The notes below the pieces were generated by a model that saw only the letters and a list, made by a program, of their open reading frames with translations, was not told where the DNA came from and made no database searches. The translations under genes and the position numbers were made by a program. From Membranipora membranacea (lineage: Eukaryota; Bryozoa; Gymnolaemata; Cheilostomatida; Membraniporidae): 64,000 nucleotides of DNA. The stretch covers positions 19,640,062 to 19,704,061 of the forward strand of contig OU612074.1 in NCBI GenBank assembly GCA_914767715.1, in the 5' to 3' direction. Below are positions 43,246-56,900 of the stretch, piece by piece (position 1 is the first letter of the stretch; every line of letters begins with the position of its first letter).

Positions 43246-46200
43246 GTACCTTAGAAGGCGGCTTCAAAAGACCTGAAGTGTATTCTAAAAGGTATGCTGT
43301 TATATCTATAAACCACAAACCATTCTCATAGCATCGTCACTTTCATGCATGCTGGGAGAGAAAAGCAACTATCACATACCATAGAGATCAATTAAGAACA
43401 TCCGACGCCGATGAATATGTCACAACAGCAGTGTAACACAAGCCGAGCGCAATCCTCTCTCTTCGACACTGGCGATTATATTTCTGCATGGGAGTAACAT
43501 TCTAACAACCGCTGATGATTATATCTTATACCTTCAACTGTTCATCGGACCTAAACAAATCTAGGGTTCTTAGGCTATATTGAGTGACAGAGGAACAAAG
43601 TGTTTATTTTTTTTATTAACCTGAAGCAAATTTGAGGTTCTTCAGCTTTGGAAGGAAATATGTAATTGTTTGGTATGTCATAATGGAACGCTTTTGTAGA
43701 GGTATATGAAATTTTCGTCTTTGAGAGTGTATTCTGTTTTTGCATTGTCTTATAAATGCTGTTTCTTATATTTGTTAGCTTTGATCTGTTATCATCCTAA
43801 ATTGTGACTGCTTTCTATTAAGCGATTGAGGACAATCGCAACCAGGGGGGTGCATGTGTCACATACACTGTATGTGACACGCCTAGGTGTATGACTCTAC
43901 ATGAAGTTAGGCGTTGTATATTGCACTGTCATGGTTGCCATGGTCCTAATCTGATTAATTGTTATACTCTTCTGCATTTACTTCCATTTTTTGCGCATTT
44001 AATTACCGTCTAAATGCGGAGGTTGGCCATCAAAATAATGACGTATCATCCCACCGTTTCTATTTTTACGACCTATTTATACAGGTCAGTATAAAGAACA
44101 GTGGTTTTTGCTTTGAAGAATCAGTTACAATTGCGAGTTATAATTGGGAGTTACGATCGGGAGTTACTTGTGATAGTTACAACTTGGCGTTGCAATTTAT
44201 CAGTTGCCTGGGGCATTTGCCCCAGGGTGTAGTTCAGTAATAAAATCATCAAACTGCCGAAAAACTGCATTCAGTATTGTAAAGTAATCTCATATATATG
44301 AACTCTGCCAGCAGTGAACTGTCGTGATCTTTCTCGATCCGACAGTATTACTGTCTGGCTGGTTGCCACTGTATTACTAAAGCACATTCTTCAATATTTT
44401 ATGTCTGGCTGGTAGCCTTTCTAAACTAATTTTTACTCAGTCATTTTTCGAATTAAGAGCCGTCGGGAAGGTACTGTAAACTGTACCCGGCTCAACCACA
44501 GGAAGATAAATTTCCCGCATTACAAAATAAAGTACACCTATGCTGTAGTATGTTGGATAGGCCCAGGGGGCCGATGTCAGGGAGACATGCCCCAATGCAC
44601 CTATGAGAGTTGTGTAACAAAAAGCCTTTTGTTTGGTGAACAAAGGAGTACAATGGCAGGCAAAGTGTGCTTGTCTGAATGCATGTTGGATTTATGTGAT
44701 TGCATGCTGGGGCGCGTGTATGCTAGGCTCAGCTCTCTACTTTTGCTACACTCATTTGTGGGTTTACACAATCCACCCGCTGCTACGATATGTAGGAACC
44801 ACTGGTAAAGGGTATTTCACAACTGTACTTTATTTTGTAATGCGACACACCACAGTCAGTCCTCACTCGTGGCTCAATGCAAGTAGGCCTATTGCCTGAT
44901 TGGTGATTCACAGTAAAATAGTATAGATAGATGACATAGGCCTAATTACATATTGTATTGTAGTGTCAGCAACTCAGTGATGAACCAATATTGAACAGTT
45001 TTACTCACAATGCTTCATGGCTGCTCTCAATTTTTACCTACATGCACTTTACTCATTGCCCACCAGACTGGCATGAAATGGTTAGTGCCCTAACTGAAAC
45101 GAGGCAACCCGGGCTTTTGCCCTAGTTGGCTAATTTCATTGGCTAATATTTTAGTTTGCTCCTAATGATTGGCTGACCTAGAACTTGCCAGAAACACTTG
45201 AATTTGACAGATAGTTGTCCTCTGTTTGTGCATGGGCACACAACTCAAACTATCAATGGCCAGCAATGACAAGTTTTTGACTATAATATTGGAATACCTG
45301 AAACATTCATTTTTGATCTGTCTCTTAACATTTCTGTGCTGTCAAGGAGTCATCTACTTTATGTGGTGCTCCCTAAGGGTCTCAGAACTTCTCGCTCGCA
45401 TTTTATCAACACAGTTAAAATATATCAGGGAGTCACTCGTTGAATATATCTAACATTATGCTAACATTATCATAATTGTTATTTGTATGGTACATAGAAG
45501 AAAGCTGATGTAAGGCCTACCACAGGCTTTGTACAAGCGTTGAACTGTGAGTTTACAGAAAGCAATAGCATTTGACAAGTTAGGCTATAATCCTCCGAAT
45601 TAGTAGCAAAAATTAGACGTTGGTTTCTACAATATCTAACGAAACCCTGTCTCTTTGACTGAGGGCAGCTAACATTATTGTTGAAAGGCAAACAGACTAA
45701 ATTCCATACATACCCAGGAGCCTAGAGTCATAGGACCATTCAAATCTCCCAACACATCAAAGTAGTACATCATGATGGGTACTAGAACAAGTTGTCTCCC
45801 TCTGTTGTGGCAGAGTTATAAATTGCATAATAAATCCAATGCCACAGAGGGAACAAACTTGTTCTAGATGGTAATATGTTATGACCAGCCTCAGCTATGG
45901 GTTACACCTTTGTTTATTCACATCATTCAATCAACTGATATAGAAATTAAGACTTATTCTATCGGTTCCTAGATCTTCTATCTACAGGTGTGAGTTTGTT
46001 GGGTTTTTTTTAGGAATATAGAAATTCATACCTTGAGGTCACCACAATTTTTGCGGGTTTTCTCTTCTGGTATATTGGCATTGTTACCCCCTGCACCATG
46101 GTATAATTCATAGAATGAGTCTTTTTGACACCTTTTGTGACGAAATTATATTTAATGTCATCAGCCTTGTGTTGTTAAGGCACAAGCCACCAGCAACATG

Positions 46201-46430
46201 AAGCAGTTGAAAGCTGCTTCAAACAGCTATAATTAGAGTATTGGGCCTTCTCTTATCAGGATTAGTAAAATGCTGTAGGTTTAAAATTTGACTACCACCT
46301 TTTCTAAAGAAAAGAAAAATCCTGAGACAATGGTTTTTCAATCCGCCTTCAAAATTACAGGTAGCCTATATATTTAAACTCCAGCACAAAGATTAGTGAA
46401 ATAAACACACTGATAATTATATCTGCTTAT
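43246..46430. other. No gene recognised; small palindromes
   Basis: Inverted repeats at 43856-43880 (gtgtcacata / tatgtgacac) and 44209-44228 (cctggggca / tgccccagg), plus the hairpin at 45782-45867. Open frames at 43959-44240, 44587-44899 and 45226-45453 lack domains and splice context. Confidence 0.45.
45782..45867. repeat. Foldback element, about 30-bp arms
   Basis: The left arm ctagaacaagttgtctccctctgttgtggca (45782-45812) pairs with the right arm tgccacagagggaacaaacttgttctag (45840-45867), with small bulges and a 27-bp AT-rich loop. A small MITE is likely. Confidence 0.7.
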
Positions 46431-46439
46431 TCGGTATCT

Positions 46440-47588
46440 GTGTAAGTCTCCCTGGTGTTACTCTCCCTGGTGTAACTCTCCCTGGTGTAACTCTCCCTGG
46501 TGTAACTCTCCCCGGTGTAACACTCCTTGGTGTAACTCTCCCTGGTGTAACTCTCCCTGGTGTTACTCTCCCTGGTGTAACTCTCCCTGGTGTAACTCTC
46601 CCTGGTGTAACTCTCCCTGGTGTAACTCTCCCTGGTGTAACTCTCCCTGGTGTAACTCTCCCTGGTGTTACTCTCCCTGGTGTAACTCTCCCTGGTGTAA
46701 CACTCCCTGGTGTTACTCTCCCTGGTGTAACTCTCCCTGGTGTAACTCTCCCTGGTGTAACTCTCCCTGGTGTAACTCTCCTTGGTGTAACTCTCCCTGA
46801 TGTAACACTCCCTGGTGTAACTCTCCCTGGTGTTACTCTCCCTGGTGTTACTCTCCCTGGTGTAACTCTCCCTGGTGTAACTCTCCCTGGTGTAACTCTC
46901 CCTGGTGTAACACTCCCTGGTGTTACTCTCCCTGGTGTAACTCTCCCTGGTGTAACTCTCCCTGGTGTAACTCTCCCTGGTGTAACTCTCCTTGGTGTAA
47001 CTCTCCCTGATGTAACACTCCCTGGTGTAACTCTCCCTGGTGTTACTCTCCCTGGTGTTACTCTCCCTGGTGTAACTCTCCCTGGTGTAACTCTCCCTGG
47101 TGTAACTCTCCCTGGTGTAACTCTCCCTGGTGTAACTCTCCCTGGTGTAACTCTCCCTGGTGTAACACTCCCTGGTGTAACTCTCCCTGGTGTAACTCTC
47201 CCTGGTGTAACTCTCCCTGGTGTAACTCTCCCTGGTGTAACTCTCCCTGGTGTAACTCTCCCTGGTGTAACACTCCCTGGTGTAACTCTCCCTGGTGTAA
47301 CTCTCCCTGGTGTAACACTCCCTGGTGTAACTCTCCCTGGTGTAACTCTCCCTGGTGTAACTCTCCCTGGTGTAACTCTCTCTGGTGTAACTCTCCCTGG
47401 TGTAACTCTCCCTGGTGTAACTCTCCCTGGTGTAACTCTCCTTGGTGTAACTCTCCCTGGTGTAACACTCCCTGGTGTAACTCTCCTTGGTGTAACTCTC
47501 CCTGGTGTAACTCTCCCTGGTGTAACACTCCCTGGTGTAACACTCCCTGGTGTAACTCTCCCTGGTGTAACACTCCCTGGTGTAACAG
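46440..47588. repeat. 15-bp minisatellite, about 76 units
   Basis: Tandem tgtaactctccctgg with variant units (tgttactctccctgg, tgtaacactccctgg, cttgg, ctgatg). Variant order repeats with a period of about 210 bp (14 units): the cttgg/ctgatg block at about 46781 recurs at about 46991. The minus strand is open throughout as a T-P-G-R-V pentapeptide repeat, and a second minus frame as H-Q-G-E-L, because the unit length is a multiple of three and lacks stops. Confidence 0.95.
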
Positions 47589-49897
47589 CCAAACTAAGTA
47601 GAATTATGTATCTATGTGAGATGTGGCTAAGATCAAGATGTCACTGTGTCTAAGTTCTAGTAGTCTGCTGCACTTTCAATGTGGTCAGTTATGGCCTAAC
47701 ACAACTAGAATGCAGTTTAGTTTCTTGTACACGTTTTATCCTATAGAAGCAGATTTAGGGCGAAATGCAATGCAACTCGTTCTAAATTTTACAAAATACC
47801 TTTGGCAGAATTATGAAAGCCTCTTTGGGATCATCATGAGATTGGATATTGCAGACAACTTCACCCTCAGTCTCGCTCTCATCCTTATGTTTATCAGTGT
47901 TCAGTTTTCCTATTCTTGGAGAAATCAAATCAAATATATTTCATCAACAATCTTGAGCTGTCTCGGCTCACCTCACAACAGTCCAAAAGGGAAGACTGGA
48001 ACGGGTTGAGTGGATCTAATATGAAGTATTGGGAAATTAACCAAGCAAAAAGGTGCAAATATAATGATATCATCTTTGAATTATGCACTTTTGATATGAT
48101 TATACAGGGCGATGTTTTGCATCCTAGCAATGACTGCTGCTCAGTCCTAATTTAAAAGTAAAATGTTACGCTGTTTTCATTAAATAGAGATCGATATTCA
48201 ATATTAATCTGTGGCAGGCTAGCCAAGAAGACAAACCGTAATAGATGATTTCTGTTTTTGAGTTTTTCAATGAAACTCCTTCAATTACTTTTAATCTAAT
48301 GCCAGCTTTCACCTGGAGGTATTCATACTTTCTTAACTGCCAGTGTACTTTCAATGTGACAGGCAGTACTTCAGTAAAGTTTAACGCAGTTTTCCTGCAC
48401 TTCTAGACGCTACCTACAAGTATCTCGCCTGCTGTTGAGAGGGAAGCTGTCTGTCATAAATCCTTAGCTGGGTTGCACTTCGGTTTTTCAGCTATGGTTA
48501 GTGATGTTCTTGAGTAGTAATAAACAGCCCTGCCAATAATCCACTGCATGCACTGCTATTGTGGTTGCTATTGTGACAGCAATAAATGGGAAGCCATGAT
48601 GTACAATGCTAGCATTATCCTGTTATTCGCAAACAAGCTTCTGTCTCCTATATTATACTCAACCAGTAAAATAAAACTTATATCCCAAAGCATTAAATAA
48701 TTGGCAGAAAAGTTGAAATCCTGTCTAGCGCGTTATTCAGCATCCACCTATCATTAACTTTTGTGAGAAGACAACTAACAAAAAGCAACATGGAATTCTA
48801 GTTTTAGATCTAAGAATTACAGGCTTATGTCAGAGTTTGAACGTTTGAATGGTAAAACAAACTAATTGCCATGAAATATTGTTTCCATCGTTGTCAAGAT
48901 GCTATTAATACTTTGGACTCACAGTCAAATTGCCACACAGCCGGAGGTGTGCAACGGCGCTGATATTAGCCTGTCTACAAGCTGTCAAAATGCCAAACAC
49001 CAATTTATTCATCATTCAATCATGTTTTTTTCAAGTAAATAATTACCCTAGGTAGGTAGTGGTAGTGTTTTGATAACCTGCTGTTTCAGATTAACAGTCG
49101 AAAATTTGACAAATTTCCACAGCCATTTGTTCGCAATCACAATTCATTGAAAACGAAGAAACAAGCAAATTGAGAACAGACTTTATAATGAATTTTAAAC
49201 TTCTGACACTTTAAACTCCTGGCTTCATCTGCAAAACTAATAAAGATGCAAATCTGCAACGGAATGCGATGCAGCAATGCACTTTTGCATCACTAAAGCG
49301 GTGAAATAATATAATCACAAATATTTAAAACAGACAAAATTCATTAAATTCAATTATATAATTAAAAAGACCTTGGGGCTAAAAAACTTATGAAGTTTAA
49401 GATAACCAATGACATCCTTGTCTAGCGAGGCACTGAGTTATCTCCCACTCAATGATGTAGAGATAAACTTTCTAAGTCCTGCACTGACAAACGTTTGGCT
49501 GGGTTTGACCTGTGAGGAGCGAATTTGGAACTTAAATATACAACATAGAAACATGAAAAGGTGAGGAAATTCAATTAAGAATTTCATTAATCTTAAATCA
49601 TTAACTGCTATAAAAGAAAGCTGCCACGCATGATTACGCAATATAACTAAGAGCACTCTTAAAGAAAAGAACGTTCACTGCAATTAAAACATTCAATTAA
49701 TTAATTCATTTTCAAATAATTATTCTCCCTTTTAGTTTCTACCAGATTTGTAATAATAATTATTCAATATAAAACATTTATATATGGTGAGTGATTGAAA
49801 CCGTAAATAAACTCAGGGATCCGGTAGCCTCCACTGTTATTATACCTTCAACACACTGACTAACGGTATTTGTTATACTGTTTTTTTTCTAATTTAG
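47589..49897. other. No gene recognised
   Basis: An open frame at 47623-48009 (128 codons) gives a mixed hydrophobic string with no signal peptide at its start, no domain and no Kozak-like context; I do not call it. The rest is AT-rich intergenic sequence. Confidence 0.4.
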
Positions 49898-49931
49898 TAC
49901 ACAATGCATCACAAAGACATGGTGGCCAGTG

Positions 49932-52747
49932 ATGATATGCATCGTAATGTGCGTAAGTACTCCATCGTCATGACACTTTTTACCATATTGCCAAATGGTC
50001 ATGGAAAGTGTCCTCTCAAATTATAAGTTAAATCAAATCCATTGTTGATGCTCCAACTGCTCCCAAATTATTTCATACTCTTGCTTGTACCATATACCAG
50101 TTTTCATCTGACAACTCTCGACTGGATGGAATAAAAGTTGTTGTATTTTGATGTGAAAACCTCTTTTAATATTTGGCTAGGCTCCAAAAACCATTGTGAA
50201 AAATTTACAACTTCAGAGCACCTTGCATAAGAGACAAACTTGTACCACATCGTACGTTTACTGTACTGGGTTGGAGTGCCAAATTTTAGGTCTGTGAACA
50301 TTGTATTTAAATTTAGAATTTTAACGTCATATCAGCGATTTGGAAGGTAGGTCAAGCTGCAGGCCGTAAACTGGCCTTTTTAACATAGCGGACCCCCCCC
50401 CCCCCACCGCGTAGCAATTATGTAAAATTGACTTTTTCTCTTGCAGATTAATGCTGCATACTCACAAAGTTACAATGGTAAGTTGACTATTTAAGCATCA
50501 CTCCCCCATTAATTAACCACATGTGCAGTGTCTAAGAAACTAACACTGAGTTAAACAATAAGATGTCTGATTTTTAAATGCAGAGGGTGTTGATCTAACG
50601 ATGGTTGTGAGGAAATTAATGGGAGCAAAAATGTTATATGAATACATTGTAGAGTGCCCATCAGGTTATGTGGTCGGTAAATCAGCCTCAGGTAGACAGG
50701 ATGGTTATTGTCTCCTCTTTGTGGATAGTTTTAATACCTGGTATGACGCCATGATGGATTGTGAGAGTCGAGGCGGAGTTCTTCCTGATGTGAACGACGC
50801 TGAGCTGCAGAACCAACTGTTTAACTTATCATCAACACGCTGTGAGTCTTTTGTAGTTATGACTTTGTTTAGGCTGTACTTGACAGGCCAAAACTGGCAG
50901 CATATACTAACTAGTCTAATAGCCATCTCATACTGTTCGATGCATGAACACTATGGCAAACACTAGTTATGCAACCAGATTTTACACTTTTTACCATAAC
51001 CAATTTTTTTTTCAATCACTAATTGTTCCAAGTACCAGTCACTATAATGATTTCATAGAAATTTGTTACCAGATCACCACTTCCCATAGTCCATTTTATC
51101 CCCTCTCTTCCACACTGAAGTCTAAAACAAGAATTAAAAAATAAAAGCTAGTAAATCCTTTCGGCCATCTTTTGTCACTCATGTAGTAGTATAATCTTGC
51201 TTCTCACCAAATTGCACATCAACTTGAATACATTGCTGATAAACACTAACAAGTAGGACTGCCTATATATTTTTCTCAAATTTTGTAGCAAGGAAGTGTG
51301 CTCGTTACTGGGTGGGTGGGACTAAGGACGTATCTTCTGACTCAAGAAGGCGTAGCTATTATCAGCGAACATGTGCCTATTTGTCCACTGCGAGAACAAG
51401 AGGAGGAATCAATGATTACTTTGGTTGTGAGACATCTTCAATGGCCTGCCATGTCTGCCAAGGTAAGAACTTATATCAAGTTTGGTAGTCATTGCCTCCT
51501 CATTGTTAGAGGGGAGCAACTCCGAATGAAGGTAAGGTGGGTCAAGCTCTTCAAATATTTTATCATAATAACAAGTCGTTCTACCTAAAGTAAAAAAATC
51601 TTTGTACTGCGCAGAACATGCAGTTTATAATTTAAAATTACCTTTTACAATGTTTTATAATCGTAGTCTGGGTATTTTGAAAGCAACCCACTCAAAAACT
51701 TTCCTTTCAAGCCTAATGTATGGCCTACCTGGGCATATAACCTTTGTTTTTTTCTGCCTGTCCTCAGTGAATGCCAGGCGACCGCGGTGCCCTGAGGGAA
51801 CCATACCTATGCCCAGTGGTTGTGTTGAGATCGTCGACACGGCACAAACTTGGGAGGACGCCAGAGACACCTGCCGAGACAAGAGGGGACGACTCCCTAT
51901 TATCAGAACCGATGAAGATATCAACTTCCTCAAAGTTCTCCGTGGCAAATATGGTATGTGTTGAAACTAAACAACTAAGTAACTAACTACCAAGTTTTGT
52001 TTTGACGTAATCAGTTGTATTTACGTAAAGCCAGACTCCTTCTTCCTGCTCCACCTCTTACCTCATCGATGTTGTCATGCGGCTACTGTTTTGTAGCCAC
52101 GTGTCAAGGTAGCCGAGTGAGAAGGCTAGGGTTACTGTCTTTAGCACCTCTGGTTTGTAGAATATATGGCACTAGTCAGTCAGCACTAGTCGGGCTGACA
52201 AGCTGCTGCTCTGTACAATTTGATTTCCTTGAGCCCAAGCATTTCATGACATTACCAACGATGCAGTATAACGCCTTATCTGATTTTTTGTCTGAAAGAG
52301 CTTTTAGGAATATTTCAGTTTCATATCAAAGTGGAAAACGATTCTGAAACCAACACAGTAAGAATTTTAAAAGCCTTAAAATTAGTTGTCAACACTAACT
52401 ATCAGTCCTGGTTGCATATTCCTCAGAAAGTCTTGCTAAAATTATCAAAGTTGGAGCGGGGAGGTTGAAGCTATTCAGCTCTAAAATTGCTGTACCTTTG
52501 TTTTCCTCACTTGTTTTCAGGGAGAGCAAATCTACCCATTTGGATTGGAGCACAGTACATAGAAGAGAGAGGTTTTTTCAATGTGGATAGACGGCGTTTC
52601 AACTTTAATTTGTTCGCTCCTGGTCGTCCAAGGGAACCTACAAAGCCTGAGAGCTGTGTCCTTCTGCCAGGAAACCGCCAGGTCAAGGTCACAGAAGAAA
52701 GCTGCAAGAAACCACAGAGATTCTTCTGTGTGATTGATCGAGTTTAA
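49932..52747 (+). CDS. Secreted protein with two C-type-lectin-like domains
   Basis: Exons: 49898-49952 (5' part; likely start at the in-frame ATG 49932), 50447-50477, 50584-50841, 51289-51462, 51768-51953 and 52521-52747. All introns are GT-AG and every junction keeps phase, giving about 298 residues. The start encodes a short signal peptide, MICIVMCINAAYS; an upstream exon could lengthen it, since 49898 follows an acceptor (TTTCTAATTTAG). The first CTLD runs from CPSGYVVGK through DGYCLLFVDSFNTWYDAMMD to YWVGGTKD and several Cys. The second runs from CPEGTIPMPSGC through TWEDARDTCRDKRG to LPIWIGAQ, ESCVLL, CKKPQRFFC. Neither shows an EPN, QPD or WND calcium/sugar-binding motif, so sugar binding by the classic mode is doubtful. 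Likely an extracellular recognition or matrix protein. Confidence 0.8.
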
Positions 52748-52937
52748 GTCAGCATTGAATTCAATTCTAAGACTGAAACCGACTGTCCGGTATATTAGAA
52801 TTATATTCGAAAGTTTCTTCTATTTTTTTCTGATATGAGGGTGCATGAGCTCATAACCAAACTATATTTTTGATCGCTCTGTTTTCAATCAACTTAGATC
52901 GCTAACAACAATTGATCACAAGGAACATTTGTTTGTG

Positions 52938-52943
52938 AATAAA
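52938..52943 (+). terminator. Polyadenylation signal for the C-type lectin gene
   Basis: aataaa lies about 190 bp after the stop codon at 52747, in an AT-rich 3' region. Confidence 0.5.
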
Positions 52944-53720
52944 TGATCATTTTGATTTTATATGATGTATTTTATTGCCCATAGCTGTTAAAATACATAA
53001 TTAGGTGATGTGTGTATGCGCTACAATATCACACACTAAAATGTACCATCAGCGTTAGCAGTCGACAGTGAAAAATGTGCACAATGCATAAGGCATTATG
53101 CTAGAATAGATAACCATAATTTGTGATGTGCACTGAATTCATCAATAATGGAAGCATTAACATGAATATAATGAATAATTCAAACGAGCACATATTTTCC
53201 AGTCGAAATATCTTTCAACCCTACACATTAAACGAAAAGTTGTGTCAAAACTATCACTCCTCAATTTACATAAACAGTCTGTGCACTAAAAACTGGGCAC
53301 AAAATGAGCGTCATAAACATTGATAATGTAATTGCAATGTCAAAATAATAGAAAATGTAGTTGTCTATGTGCTATATGAATCATGTGCATTTGATATTAT
53401 CATATCTCAAATAAGTGCGAATAAAGTTGAAACATTTTCTTTGCGCGCTCGAGAATAAACATGGCCGACGGAGCTACAAAGAGATTAATCTCAACAACCT
53501 TTCATTTGTTTGCATAATAAATTAATATTCAACCATGAAAAATACAATAATATATATATATATATATATATATTCCGCGTAAAGAGGAATAATAAAGTTA
53601 ACCAATATAAAAATATGTTCTACATAGTTTTATGGTGACTACGGTAAAATAGAATCATTGGGATAAAGGTAATAGGCTGACATTGTGTCAGAGGGAAAAA
53701 ATGGGGAAAAATCAGAGATT
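52944..53720. other. Intergenic region between convergent genes
   Basis: No gene seen. A (TA)n microsatellite lies at about 53550-53574. The lectin gene (plus) and the SAM-domain gene (minus) converge on this interval, so it should contain both 3' ends. Confidence 0.5.
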
Positions 53721-53941
53721 TTATGCGGGACTTTCACCGACAAGTTTTTTAATTTCTTTGTCTAATTTGACTCGATGTCCGACTTTCTCGACGCCCAGTT
53801 CTTTAATGTCTGCCTTGCTCATACTAGCTAAGGTTTCGCCTTCAATACAATTCTCATCAAATACACCTTTATACTCTCCTAGTCCAATCGCATCCAACCA
53901 ATCTCCTACTTCAGATGTAGTCCAGCTATCTACATTTTTAC
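53721..53941 (-). other. Terminal exon with SAM domain
   Basis: Last exon of the scaffold gene, entering in phase 1 after ATTGATTACAG. The SAM domain covers nearly the whole exon and the protein stops 5 residues after it (GESPA, TAA at 53723-53721). SAM domains of scaffold proteins form head-to-tail polymers; the conserved W, the GLxEY helix and the LGV...GHR segment are present. Confidence 0.85.
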
Positions 53942-56900
53942 CTGTAATCAATAAAAAAATTGATAAAATATAAGGGAAAACTTCCTTCTGATGGTGCATT
54001 CGAAATATACAATCTAGAGTCACTGCAGAAAAAGACTTGATGCAGCTACAAATTGCTAGTGGTTTCCTTCCAGTTAGGTTCTATATAGAGTCTTGCTATC
54101 CTCATAATTTGTTCCTCAAGCTAGGAATAGATCTGTTACACCTGGGAATATCAACTGTAGTAATTCACCCAAGATTTCACACAAGGTCAGTTAATTCTCG
54201 GCAAACGTATAAAAATGTGAGACGATTAAGCTGGTAAAATGTGCAGAAATCAGGAAAGGTTTTAACTAAAACTTGTTTGAAATTGTTTTGGGAACCTTTT
54301 CAGGAAAAGGGTTCTTTTTATAGCCTGAGTGTCAAAACCTGTCATTTGGGTTGGGTCGGGACACTAGTGGACCCTTATCCATAAAGAAAAAGGTTTGACA
54401 TTCAGGCCAGCAATGAGCAATGAGGGAGTTCATTGAGGCCAGGTTATGGTAAGTTATTTGAAGTAAAATGTTGCAATTAGAAATGTGAATTATTGCAACA
54501 AAGTAAGTTACACATAAAAGGTAGCAGCTTACCGTGACAGTAAATGTCAGAACCTAATGATTAATTCATATCAAGTTGTAACACAATCATAATGACATCG
54601 GAGCTTGTTTACAAATTACCATGTAATAAATACCATGTTATAAATATTGAGTTTATATTATCTCCCCACGAATATCCTAAGCGAAAACCTATTCAGTTTA
54701 AGTTCTTAATGGCTGATATTAAAACATGTAGCAGAAGATCTTAATGGTCCACACCAATAAGCTAAAATAGAAGTTTTTAACCTAGACAATGATTTGGCTC
54801 TGTTTGGCTAGTGGGGTATTGGCGAATCATACCAGAGCCAACACATTGGCTATCAAACCATACGAGCCAAATATTTTGCTAGCGATTCTCTGCCTATGTA
54901 ATTTCAGTATAAGTGCTTACCTGAGAAGGATAGTTTGGTAGCTCTAGATGGATCTGAACTATAACCACTAGTAGCCACAGAGAGCCTGTTACCATCCTGT
55001 GATACAGAGGATATCGTGTCACTTCCTACACTCGACGTCACGCTGTGACTATCTCCATCCTGAAAAATAGTAGATAGGTATGAGGAGTTATCTTCTCTCT
55101 GCAGAACTAAAAGCTGTTACAGGTGGAGCATGAAATTGAGACTTTTTCTTTTAATTTAGGTAGTTTGAGGGCTAAAATGGTTGCAATGGTGGTGTAGTGT
55201 CGTTCCATTACCATTCCAGTCCATATCTGGTATTTCTCACATATGGTATGACTTTATGGTATGCTTGCCGGTACGATTAAATTCCGCACACAATACAGCC
55301 AACGGCAAAGATATAACATCATGTTTAATGAAAGACCAGTGCAGAAAAAAACTGTGACATTGTGTGTTTTATATACTTCAAAGGATTCTCACAGATCAAA
55401 GGTTTTCATAGTCAGGCACCAAGTTCTGCTGTGCGTATTTGTACTGTCAGAGTTATTTACTCACATTATGATGATGGTGATGTTGCTCTTGTTTATTGGG
55501 TGGTGTATATATGGGAGGCGAGAAGGAGTTGGGTGGAGACATCTCAAACGTAGGGGGTGGTATTATTATCTCTGCACTTCCGCTGCCACCACTGTGAGGG
55601 GGTGGAGGAGAGCCAAACTCATGAGGGGGAGGGGGTGGTGGGAACTCCTCTACAGGGGAGAGGTGATCGTGGACCGAAGACTGACTCGAGGCGGAGAGTT
55701 TGGGAGGCTTCTTCATCACCACTGGTGGAGGTACCTTCTACAAAAAACAATAAGTTATTAGCTATAAATAAATACAATCCGGTGTAGGCGATAACCTGTT
55801 AAATTGAATTTACAACTTTTACTTGTTCTCTTTTGATTTCAAAACCAAGTGTTGTCGAATAATCTAAATTTGTTTAACAAGCTTGTATAGTCTCTGTTTT
55901 AAGATAGTCTTGTGTACACAGTTTACTGCAGATCACAATTGATCCAGATGCCCGCTTTGCGGTGGTTCTTATTCTACTACCGAGCCGCCGCCACTAACTC
56001 AAGATGCTGACAAATTGGATCATACTTGATCTAAGTCTACAGTAGATAATAGTCTCACAAACCTTCTTATTATGTACAGGTGGAGGAGGTTGTGAGTTAT
56101 TGTTGGGCTCTGTTGCCGAGTCAGTTGTATCCTCCGCTGTTTTTGCTACTGATAGTCGATTCATGACCTTCTGTAGCTCTGTGAGGTTATTGTCTGCTTT
56201 GGAATCTGATGACGGGCCGCTTGAATTGACCACTGGTGATGGTTTACTGAAAAGACAAAGATTTTTTTATCAGTAATTTTTCTTAAATATTCATACCTAT
56301 TGGAGCTGTAGTTAGAGGTATTCAAACTTTAAAATTTTGTGCAGCCTCTTTGCGTATATTTCAATAATTTGTTCATTTTGTCACCAAAAGACAGTTCAGG
56401 GAATACATGAATAAAGGGATCTCTCTACGGTCAAGATACTCTTTGGTCAAGAGTCTCATTGAGTAGTCTTTATAAAATCGAGGCGCATTAAGTACTTTGC
56501 AATGACTAAAAGATTTCACAGCAAAATATTTCAATAACTTCGGTTCCATAATATTTTCCATTTTAAAAAATTTAGACAAGAAATATCACTTATCTACCTT
56601 GGTGAGGAGTCGGCTTTCTTCCTGAGGAAATCTAACCTCTTTTGTTCGGCCATCTCTCTGAAGTTAGTCGAGTCTGATTTGATAACTCCAGCCTGCTGCT
56701 GCTCTGATGCCGGTGTGTTAGAAGATAATGTTCTCTCTGATTAAAATAGAAATGAATTTAAAATGTTTGGCATGTACTCAACAATTAAGTGACAGAAAAA
56801 CATCTCCAAATAGGTCGATTTCAGGGATGGCACATTTCTGTTTAAGGCTGAAGGGTGTAGGTGCATAGAAACCTAATAAATGTCTGATTCTATATAGAAG

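Noticed and set aside
43856..44275. Possible solo LTR starting at tgtgtcacata
   Set aside because: It has a TATA-like and an AATAAA-like string and inverted tips, but I could not find a matching end or a target-site duplication.
46417..47592. 391-codon minus-strand open frame encoding T-P-G-R-V repeats
   Set aside because: The 15-bp minisatellite has no stop in this frame, so openness is automatic; a second minus frame is open too. No start context or splice sites support a protein.
47623..48009. 128-codon plus-strand open frame
   Set aside because: No recognisable domain, no signal peptide at the start, poor start context, and no neighbouring exons.
55261..55787. Plus-strand open frames of 166 and 76 codons
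   Set aside because: They are antisense shadows of the proline-rich minus-strand exon 55465-55737, which has consistent splice phase.
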